Assembly: GCF_028464065.1 (NCBI RefSeq) | Contig: NZ_CP116808.1 | Location: forward strand, 1,801,001 to 1,865,000 | DNA: 64,000 bases | DNA from: Saprospira sp. CCB-QB6 | GTDB lineage: Bacteria; Bacteroidota; Bacteroidia; Chitinophagales; Saprospiraceae | Reading direction: 5' to 3' | Shown here: one piece after another, positions 36,936 through 43,315 of the stretch | How positions within the stretch are numbered: position 1 is the first letter of the stretch | Layout: the number at the start of each line of letters is the position of its first letter | Position numbers and translations under genes: made by a program | Notes under the pieces: generated by a model | Database searches by the model: none | Seen by the model: the letters and a program-made list of their open reading frames with translations, nothing else | What the model was told of the DNA's origin: nothing

Positions 36936-37769
36936 TTACTGTCGATATTCTTCATCTAATGTTTTTCCATCTTTATTTTTCCATGCAGTCCAACCATTCG
37001 TGCTACTCCCTATACAAAATTCAGCAGCAGTACTTGGACTAGAAAACAAGTAATCATCTTTTAAGATCAATACCTCGTTTTCTTCCCTCACATACTCTTG
37101 TATCATTTTATTCCGTTTTTCAGACCATGCAAATGAAGGTGATGTTTCTTTACTTAAAATACTCCCCTTTAAAACTGTAAAACCATTTTCATCATAAAAT
37201 CCCTTGGCATCTGATTGTCTTCCTTTTGTATAGAAAAGCTTCAAACTATCAGTAGCCTCACCTGCAACTCTAAATACGCTATATCCAATAAATGACATAA
37301 TGAACTGAACATCTCCAAAAAAATCATTTAAGGTATCTATAATATGTCGTTGTAACTTTGGCTGTCGAGGGACTTGCTTATTCTCTTTTGTATCAAAAAC
37401 ATTGGCCTCGCGAGCTTTTTGAATTGCCAAGTATTCCAGAAAAAGTATATCCGCTTTATTTAACGTCCCTGCTTGAGATGTAAAAACTAGGGCTTTAGTC
37501 CAAAACTGTTTAGTTTGATTATGACTATAAATTCTAGAGAAAAAATCATCCGTTTGCCCAATGTACACCTTAGGCTTAACACCCTCATTATCATCATCTA
37601 ACAACAGATACAAACAAGGTGTATCCAACAATTCGCTCAATAGGTCTTTTGCTTTTTTCGTATCTGCCCTTGGAATAACAAAGCCCATAATTGTTTTATT
37701 GCTTAACTGCAAGCTCTGTATTCCTTTAGGTGTTCCCTCTATAAAGTGTGTAATAATTGTTTGTCCCAT
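36936..37769 (-). CDS. GIY-YIG nuclease-fold protein with DUF4357 domain
   Basis: The protein is 277 residues from the ATG at 37769 (MGQTIITHFIEGTPKG), the usual family start; an ATG at 37805 would add 12 residues. The GIY-YIG-like segment is CLYLLLDDDNEGVKPKVYIGQTDDFFSRIYSH (about 55-87), with a weak first motif. The C-terminal DUF4357 domain shows KGFYDENGFTVLKGS, then SWSEKRNKMIQEYVREE-like and FSSPSTAAEFCIGSSTNGWTAWKNKDGKTLDE. Proteins of this architecture are scattered accessory genes of unknown role. The gene is AT-rich compared with its neighbours and lies exactly between two copies of a 72-bp repeat, so it is inferred to be an inserted cassette. Confidence 0.85.
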   Translation of the reverse strand: MGQTIITHFIEGTPKGIQSLQLSNKTIMGFVIPRADTKKAKDLLSELLDTPCLYLLLDDDNEGVKPKVYIGQTDDFFSRIYSHNQTKQFWTKALVFTSQAGTLNKADILFLEYLAIQKAREANVFDTKENKQVPRQPKLQRHIIDTLNDFFGDVQFIMSFIGYSVFRVAGEATDSLKLFYTKGRQSDAKGFYDENGFTVLKGSILSKETSPSFAWSEKRNKMIQEYVREENEVLILKDDYLFSSPSTAAEFCIGSSTNGWTAWKNKDGKTLDEEYRQ

Positions 37770-37801
37770 CTGTTTATTTTTTTTCGTTAGAAGACAGCTC
37801 A

Positions 37802-37936
37802 ACATATAAATTTATTCATAAAAAACATTATTTTTTTCTCCAAAACATCTTGTAGTGTCCTTCTAAACTGCACAAAAAATAATTGCTGGTCCGAACTACA
37901 GATAATGGCGCCAACGCCAAGGTGAAAAGAAGTCAT
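37802..37936 (-). pseudogene. truncated duplicate of the Nudix gene 5' end
   Basis: An ATG at 37936 starts a 44-codon frame. The first 23 residues (MTSFHLGVGAIICSSDQQLF...) are identical to the Nudix protein; it then continues FRRTLQDVLEKK into inserted sequence and stops. This is evidently the disrupted original or an insertion-borne copy, not a functional gene. Confidence 0.85.
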
Positions 37937-37939
37937 TTT
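37868..37939. repeat. 72-bp direct repeat, copy 2
   Basis: This is an exact duplicate of 36858-36929 on the far side of the GIY-YIG gene. It contains the first 23 codons of the Nudix gene but runs on into unrelated sequence. Confidence 0.95.
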
Positions 37940-37958
37940 ATGGGATTGAATGGATGAG

Positions 37959-37982
37959 TGATAGTATCATTTGATACTATCA
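37959..37982. promoter_or_regulatory. 24-bp perfect palindrome
   Basis: TGATAGTATCA and TGATACTATCA flank a two-base centre. No T run follows on either strand, so it is not a normal terminator. It could be a protein-binding operator upstream of the displaced Nudix 5' end, or an end structure of the insertion. Confidence 0.5.
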
Positions 37983-38013
37983 AGGTAGTTTTAAGTAAAT
38001 CTTTCTAGTGCTT

Positions 38014-38099
38014 TTAAAGGTCTATTTCAGAAACAAACCGATACTTTGTCAAGCGTTTATCTCCCTGTTTTTCTAAAACCCCTTCTTCCACAGCCCACT
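38014..38099 (-). pseudogene. out-of-frame remnant of the Fic C-terminal winged helix
   Basis: Directly beyond the Fic stop codon another frame reads SAFSTASRDLKWAVEEGVLEK then QGDKRLTKYRF before a TAA at 38014. This is the standard end of Fic proteins with a C-terminal winged helix (STATASRDL...LVEKGILEKIGDKRxTRYRF). A frameshift, probably with loss of the intervening 40 or so codons, has cut it off. Confidence 0.8.
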
Positions 38100-38867
38100 T
38101 CAAATCTCTACTTGCGGTACTAAAAGCTGATCTAATGCCTCTAAGATAAGCCCTAACATGAATTCTATAAATAATGTTGATTGCCCTGTTTTATCAGACA
38201 AACTCAATACTTTATAGTACTCTTCTTGATTTTCCTTAATCAAACTTTCTACAGGCAAGTATTCAAAAACAGGATATTTTTGCATTAAAATAAGCGTCTG
38301 CCATAAACGCCCCATTCGACCATTTCCATCTAAAAAAGGATGGATAAACTCAAACTCATAATGAAAAACACAGCTCTTAATGAGTAATACATCCTGATCT
38401 GTTTTAAGGTAATGGAAAAGATCTTGCATCAGTCCTCTCACCATATATCCAGTTGGAGCCAAATGCGCTACTTTATCCCCTTTCACAATGCCCACATTTT
38501 TTACTCTTAGCTTCCCCGCCCCGTCTATCAATCCAGCCATCAAAATAGCATGCGCTTTTTCTAAATCCGCTAACTTATTAGGATCAAATTTATCCAGCTG
38601 ATCATACACTTTTATAGCATTCTGTACCTCTATAATGTCTTTTTGCGGAGCAATAACTCGCTTGTTATTTAAAAGCGCTGTAATCTGCTCTTCCGTTAGC
38701 GTATTTCCTTCTATCTCTAAAGAAGACTGTATGGTTTTGATGCGATTTTTTTTTTGTAATGCTGTCGCTGGCTTGTGTATATGAATAGCGTTAACCTCTC
38801 CTAAACGCTCGGAAATAGCCACAACTAACTTTAAGATTTTATCTGTAAGCTGATACGGTGGTTTCAT
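38100..38867 (-). CDS. Fic/DOC family protein, C-terminally truncated
   Basis: The 255-residue protein has the catalytic motif HPFLDGNGRMGR (about 176-187) and an N-terminal inhibitory helix of the S-x-x-x-E-G type (SSLEIEGN, about 48-55). By family knowledge it would be a self-inhibited AMP-transferase. Most relatives run about 360 residues with a C-terminal winged helix; here the frame stops early and the missing helix appears out of frame downstream. The catalytic core may still function, but regulation would be altered. It lies in the AT-rich accessory patch. Confidence 0.85.
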   Translation of the reverse strand: MKPPYQLTDKILKLVVAISERLGEVNAIHIHKPATALQKKNRIKTIQSSLEIEGNTLTEEQITALLNNKRVIAPQKDIIEVQNAIKVYDQLDKFDPNKLADLEKAHAILMAGLIDGAGKLRVKNVGIVKGDKVAHLAPTGYMVRGLMQDLFHYLKTDQDVLLIKSCVFHYEFEFIHPFLDGNGRMGRLWQTLILMQKYPVFEYLPVESLIKENQEEYYKVLSLSDKTGQSTLFIEFMLGLILEALDQLLVPQVEI

Positions 38868-38956
38868 ACATCAATGCCTTAGTTCATGGTTTCAGTTAAA
38901 TATCGTTAGCTCTGTTTTACAGTTTTGGTAAGTATGGCTAGCTTTCTTGTCTTCAA

Positions 38957-39964
38957 TTAGGCATATTTTTCGTCCCATTCTTTAAACTTTGTATCAAAAT
39001 CATTTCTAAATATATTGATATTAAAACATCTTCGTTCATTGTCATTTTTATTTGAATAGTTAATAGCATTATTAAATAAATCCTCCTTACCATTTATTTT
39101 TTCATCATAAAAATCTTGAGAACAGACCCAATTTTCACATTGAAACAATAGTAAATTAGTCAACTTTCTTTGCACCCTTTTCTCATACTCTTTAAAAAAA
39201 GTATTAAAATGCCCTTTTAATGCTTTTTCATCTTCTTTAAGGTATCCTTTTATCAATATTGACTTATCTTTATAGGGGAAGAACGAAGCAAATATTGAAG
39301 ATAGTCTTTCTTTATCTCTTCCTGTCCTATACTCATGCTCTTGTATATCTTTAGTCGTCTCATAATCATATAAAGAAGACATTATTAAATCAGCTTTGCT
39401 AAGTTCTCGATATTCCAAAACGAATGATTGTGTATTTTGATTATAGTCTTGCCAAATAAACTTCTCCCAAAAAACTAAGTCATTTATTGCCTTATTTATT
39501 TGATTAACATTTTCTCTTAGCCATTCTTTCTTCTTTACATCACTCGTTTTCTTCTCTAAACAAGAAAACTCACTAACTAAAACTTTTTTTCGAAATAATT
39601 CATTATAAAATGTTCTCACTACAAATAAGAGAAGTATTCTATACTTTGTAAAATCAATTTCTGACGGCTGCTCTATTTCTGAAAACAAATTGGTGTCATG
39701 GTCATTACAAAAACAATTGAATGCAAAAATTTTATTTATTCCAATTTTTTGTAGCTGGAAAATAGGTGACTTAAACAAATTTATACCAATTTCCCAAAGA
39801 TGATTGTCTGGAGCAATTGAAGAAAGAATACCATTCTTTTGAAGGATGTGAGAGTTAATTGATCTTTGGTTACATCCAGGGAAAAAGCAAGTATTTATCT
39901 CACCTATTGCCTTTTTTCTACACTTAACATTTATTTTAGCTCTTTCTATATCCTGTTTATTCAT
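38957..39964 (-). CDS. orphan protein with HNH-like zinc motifs
   Basis: The 335-residue protein has no signal peptide. Near the N-terminus are NTCFFPGCNQRSINSHILQKNGIL and, about 60 residues on, FAFNCFCNDHDTNLFSEIE. The C-x4-C, S-H and C-x2-H-D spacing resembles HNH-type nuclease or zinc-finger proteins (C..C..SH...L and FCxxHD). The remaining 240 residues are lysine/asparagine-rich helices with no recognised domain. It is very AT-rich, unlike neighbouring housekeeping genes, which suggests horizontal acquisition. A defence or mobile-element role is possible but unsupported. Confidence 0.65.
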   Translation of the reverse strand: MNKQDIERAKINVKCRKKAIGEINTCFFPGCNQRSINSHILQKNGILSSIAPDNHLWEIGINLFKSPIFQLQKIGINKIFAFNCFCNDHDTNLFSEIEQPSEIDFTKYRILLLFVVRTFYNELFRKKVLVSEFSCLEKKTSDVKKKEWLRENVNQINKAINDLVFWEKFIWQDYNQNTQSFVLEYRELSKADLIMSSLYDYETTKDIQEHEYRTGRDKERLSSIFASFFPYKDKSILIKGYLKEDEKALKGHFNTFFKEYEKRVQRKLTNLLLFQCENWVCSQDFYDEKINGKEDLFNNAINYSNKNDNERRCFNINIFRNDFDTKFKEWDEKYA

Positions 39965-40065
39965 GTTATTCTTTAATAATTTAACGAAAATGCCAGCAAA
40001 TTATAGCTCACTAGCTATTTACTACTTTTAGTTTAAAAGCAGTAAACTCATTTAAAATTTGCAAC

Positions 40066-41433
40066 CTACTTCCCAATACAAAACTGCCCAAAAATATTCT
40101 CCAACAAATCTTCCACATCTACCTTGCCCGTAATTTCGCCCAAAGCCCGAAGCGCAGCTCGAATATCCATCGCCAGTAGGTCGCCACTGAGGCCCTCTTC
40201 TAAGCCCAGTAAGGCCGCATCTATAGCCTGATAACCTTCTTCCAATGCCTGATAATGCCGTAGATTGTTTACTGTGGTCCCTTGCTGATGAATTTGCCCC
40301 TCAACAACTAAATTGCGCAAGGCCGAACGCAGCTCGCCCAAGCCTTCTTTTTGCTTGGCCGAAAGCCGAAAATGATCGGCAGCTAAGGCTTGCCCTTCTT
40401 CCAATTGATCGCATTTGTTGGCCAATACCAAGACGGCCAAGCCCTCTCTGCGCAAACGAGCAAGGTCCGCCTCGCATTCTTCCTGACTCAATTGGCTGGC
40501 ATCATAGACATAGAGCAAGACCGTAGATTGCGCAATTTTTTCATAGGTTTTTTCTACCCCAATGGCCTCAATTTGATCGCTGGCCTCCCGAATCCCCGCC
40601 GTATCAATTAGGCGAAACTGAATCCCATCTATGTTGAGCAGTTCTTCGATGCTGTCGCGGGTGGTGCCCGCTATATCCGACACAATGGCCCGCTCTTCAT
40701 TCAATAAAGCATTGAGCAAGGTCGATTTTCCCGCATTGGGACGGCCCGCCAAAACGGTGCTTACCCCCTCTTTCAATACATTACCCAACTGAAAGGAGTC
40801 CATCAATTGCTTAATCATGGCCCGAATTTTCAAAAGGAGCGCCTCTAGCTCTTTTCTTTGCGCAAATTCCACATCTTCTTCGCCAAAATCAAGCTCCAAC
40901 TCTAGCAGGGAAGCAAATTGCAAAAGCTCTTTCCGCAAGCCCTCAATTTGCTGAGAAAAACCGCCCCGCATTTGCTGCAAAGCCATCTGATGCGCCGCTT
41001 CCGAATCTGCCGCAATGAGGTCGGCCACGGCCTCTGCCTGGGCCAAATCCAATTGCCCATTGAGGAAAGCCCGCAGGGTAAATTCCCCCTCTTTGGCCAA
41101 ACGCGCACCCGAACGCAAACACAAACTGAGCAAGCGCTGCTGAATATATGGCGAACCATGACAAGAAAACTCAATGACGTCTTCTCGAGTGTAGGAGGTT
41201 GGTCCCTTAAAAACTGAACAAAGTACCTGATCAACCCGCTGCCCCGCCTCATCATAAATGTAGCCCAAATGCAGGCTGTGACTGTCTTGCTGGCTCAAAT
41301 CCTTGGCCCGAAACATCCCGTTGGCAATGCTAATGGCCGATTTGCCCGATAAGCGAATGACGGCAATGGCTCCAGCCCCAGCAGGGGTGGCCACGGCCAC
41401 AATGGTGTCTTGTAAATCTAGGTAGTTGTACAT
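40066..41433 (-). CDS. mnmE: tRNA modification GTPase MnmE
   Basis: The 455-residue GTPase, with MnmG, installs the 5-carboxymethylaminomethyl group on wobble uridine. The N-terminal folate-binding domain begins DTIVAVATPAGAGAIAVIRLSG. G1 is GRPNAGKSTLLNAL, G2/G3 are AGTTRDSIEELLNIDGIQFRLIDTAG, G4 is NKCD, and the C-terminus is the invariant FCIGK. The 3' end reads TTTTGTATTGGGAAGTAG, very like the mnmE (trmE) attachment sequence used by some genomic islands. An AT-rich accessory patch begins directly behind it. Confidence 0.97.
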   Translation of the reverse strand: MYNYLDLQDTIVAVATPAGAGAIAVIRLSGKSAISIANGMFRAKDLSQQDSHSLHLGYIYDEAGQRVDQVLCSVFKGPTSYTREDVIEFSCHGSPYIQQRLLSLCLRSGARLAKEGEFTLRAFLNGQLDLAQAEAVADLIAADSEAAHQMALQQMRGGFSQQIEGLRKELLQFASLLELELDFGEEDVEFAQRKELEALLLKIRAMIKQLMDSFQLGNVLKEGVSTVLAGRPNAGKSTLLNALLNEERAIVSDIAGTTRDSIEELLNIDGIQFRLIDTAGIREASDQIEAIGVEKTYEKIAQSTVLLYVYDASQLSQEECEADLARLRREGLAVLVLANKCDQLEEGQALAADHFRLSAKQKEGLGELRSALRNLVVEGQIHQQGTTVNNLRHYQALEEGYQAIDAALLGLEEGLSGDLLAMDIRAALRALGEITGKVDVEDLLENIFGQFCIGK

Positions 41434-41515
41434 TTTAACGCCTTTTTTTATGCAAACTCAAAAATACAGGCCTTTGGAGAAAAAGACTATTCTTTTCCCT
41501 TTTTTTTGATGTTTT

Positions 41516-41645
41516 GGGGCCTCCGCAGCAAAGCTGCGGCGGTTACTCCCTTCGGTCGTCGAACTGCGCCCTAAAGGGCTTGTTGTCGTTTATTCCCGTT
41601 GGTCATCGAACTGGCGCCTCTTCGAGGCTGGTTGTCGGGGCTCGC
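41516..41645 (+). repeat. type C repeat head (first part of a C+A composite)
   Basis: The sequence runs GGGGCCTCC, head hairpin CCGCAGC-AAA-GCTGCGG, then GGTTACTCCC and GTCGTCGAACTGCG, the hairpin GCCC-TAAA-GGGC, and TTGTTGTCG. A second, diverged copy of the GTCATCGAACTGG block follows. It stops at GGCTCGCTAATTTTTT and a complete type A element begins. Confidence 0.85.
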
Positions 41646-41654
41646 TAATTTTTT

Positions 41655-41770
41655 GGGGCCTCCGCTGCGCTCCGCTTGCGGCGCTACGTTTCGGGGCTCG
41701 CTGTTCGCTCGGCCCTGCGGCGCAAAGCGCCTTGGTCTGGCCTTCGGCCACCCCTGCACATCGCTAGGCC
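41655..41770 (+). repeat. GC-rich intergenic hairpin element, type A (second part of composite)
   Basis: The head hairpin is GCG-CTC-CGC, the middle arm GGCGC-AAA-GCGCC, the distal arm GGCC-TTC-GGCC and the tail CATCGCTAGGCC. Termini pair GGCCT/AGGCC. Confidence 0.9.
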
Positions 41771-41915
41771 ATTTTGAGCTAGCCCTGCGGGCTGCAGTAA
41801 ATGAAAAATGCCCAGCCCAGCCTGAGGGCCTCCGCAAGGAGGTCTGAAAAGGGGTGGGTGGGCGGGTAAATAGGAGCGGATGAGGAGCGCAGCGACGAAT
41901 GCCATTTTTGCGGTG

Positions 41916-42057
41916 TACAGGCGGCGAAGCCGCCGCAGGCTGAGCTGCCAGAGCAGGGCCGCCAAAGGCGGCAGACCCAGCGGGCAAAGCCCGCGCAGGG
42001 CCGAGCAGAACTGCGAGCTGCGGAGGGAGCGACCCGCCCGCAGGGCGGGGCAGCCCC
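41916..42057 (-). repeat. GC-rich intergenic hairpin element, type B, with 3' extension
   Basis: On the minus strand the head is GGGGCTGCCCC with hairpin GCCC-TGC-GGGC, the middle arm GCGGGC-TTT-GCCCGC, the distal arm GCCGCC-TTT-GGCGGC and the tail CAGCTCAGCC. It is followed by the extension GGCGGC-TTC-GCCGCC then TGTACACCGCAAAA, also seen at 4050-4078 and, in variant form, 56240-56275. Confidence 0.88.
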
Positions 42058-42123
42058 AAATAATCCATCTTCTAGCCTTATTGCTCCAATCTATCAGGAC
42101 AAGATATTTCTTTCAAAAAAAAA

Positions 42124-42150
42124 GACCTCTAAGCCTAAGGCTTAGAGGTC
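42124..42150 (-). terminator. intrinsic terminator of the PorV-like operon
   Basis: A 12-bp perfect stem (42124-42135 with 42139-42150) is followed on the minus strand by about ten T, 23 bases beyond the stop at 42173. Confidence 0.9.
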
Positions 42151-42172
42151 ATATCATTTCCGCTCTAAAAAA

Positions 42173-43249
42173 TTAGAGTTTCAACTTCAAGGTCAAAGAG
42201 TGAGTACCTTTGAACACCTGAGTATACTCATAGGCATAATCAAAGGCAATTTTCTTAGCAGAGCCTTTGCGGAGAGGAAGCTCAGCAGTAACGCCAGCAG
42301 TCAATCCACCCGAAGCAGTGCTAGAAGTTTCAGCGTTATACATATCCCCTTCATAACGGAAAGCAGTACGTGCCATAAACATTTCCTTAAAGGCATACTC
42401 AACGCCTACACCATATTGGTCGCGAGAGAAAGAGTTAGAAGTAAAGTTACCTACTGCTGTTAGGCGGTTAATCTTGCTACCGAGGTAAAAGTCATAAGAC
42501 AATCCAATATGAAGCAATGAAGGCAACTCGTAACCTGCACCACGACTATTTACAGTTAGTGCAGTTGTATTATTAGGAGCGACCCCTACAAAGGCTAAAC
42601 CATCTCCAGAATAAGACATCTTAGTTCCGATATTACGAAGAGCGACACCAAATTTAATTTGACGATCAACACCTGTTACATATTGTACACCAGCATCAAA
42701 TCCTACACCAGTAGCAGAAGCATTGGCGATAGATTCTGATACTACGCGGACACCAAAACCAACAGAAACTTTTTCATTCCCTTCTTCATCTTTAAACACA
42801 TAGCCATAAGAAAGACCAATATTAAAAAATGAAGGGCTAAAAGTAGTAATTCCACCAGGCTGATCAACGGTAGTTAGAGGAATATCACCAAAGCCTACAG
42901 ACATCAGTTCTACGCCCAAAGCACCATTGTCACCAATTTTCTGGACTAATCCAGCGGCATTCAGGCTAATGCCAGTTCCTGCCATATATTGAGTATGACC
43001 TAATGCCACCTCTGTTTTTCCTGAGATACGGCAAATCCCAGCAGGGTTAAAGCGAAGTGCTTCTACCCCAGTTACACGAGCAGCCACCAAACCATTTAGA
43101 CCAGCAGAACGGGCCCAAGGATTCATGATCAACTCATAGGCACCGGCTTCCCCTTGTCGATCCGGATTTCCTGCTTTTGCTGTGGGCGAAGTAGCCAAAA
43201 AGCTAAGGCAAAAAAGGCCCACAAACAACAAAGAAGTATATTTAGTCAT
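42173..43249 (-). CDS. PorV/PorQ-family outer-membrane beta-barrel protein
   Basis: The protein is 358 residues from the ATG at 43249 (MTKYTSLLFVGLFCLSFLATSPTAKA), giving a clean signal peptide; the upstream 17 codons are rejected. The mature start ELIMNPWARSAGLNGLVAARVTGVEALRFNPAGI is the hallmark of the PorV/PorQ family, FadL-like barrels. PorV shuttles type IX secretion substrates to the attachment complex. It is the last gene of an operon after the TonB receptor and the large sorting-domain protein, so a dedicated shuttle role for that protein is plausible. Confidence 0.88.
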   Translation of the reverse strand: MTKYTSLLFVGLFCLSFLATSPTAKAGNPDRQGEAGAYELIMNPWARSAGLNGLVAARVTGVEALRFNPAGICRISGKTEVALGHTQYMAGTGISLNAAGLVQKIGDNGALGVELMSVGFGDIPLTTVDQPGGITTFSPSFFNIGLSYGYVFKDEEGNEKVSVGFGVRVVSESIANASATGVGFDAGVQYVTGVDRQIKFGVALRNIGTKMSYSGDGLAFVGVAPNNTTALTVNSRGAGYELPSLLHIGLSYDFYLGSKINRLTAVGNFTSNSFSRDQYGVGVEYAFKEMFMARTAFRYEGDMYNAETSSTASGGLTAGVTAELPLRKGSAKKIAFDYAYEYTQVFKGTHSLTLKLKL

Positions 43250-43270
43250 GCTATGAAATCGTTTAAAAGG

Positions 43271-43303
43271 GTTTTGCCCCCTCTGGATTAGAGGGAGCAA
43301 AAC
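43271..43303 (-). terminator. intra-operon hairpin before the PorV-like gene
   Basis: Arms GTTTTGC plus CCCTCT (43271-43284) pair with AGAGGG plus GCAAAAC (43290-43303) with one mismatch. On the minus strand it is followed only by CCCTTTT, so it may be a weak or attenuating terminator, or an mRNA-stability element between the two genes. Confidence 0.55.
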
Positions 43304-43315
43304 AAAAATAAATCA

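Noticed and set aside
36946-37769. Homing endonuclease or intron carrying the GIY-YIG gene
   Set aside because: DUF4357 architecture is not that of homing enzymes, and the flanking 72-bp identity is a duplication of a gene start rather than exon halves.
41571-42068. 165-codon minus-strand frame and overlapping plus-strand frames
   Set aside because: They run entirely through hairpin repeat elements and translate to R/A/P/G-rich strings shared by every element; no protein feature.
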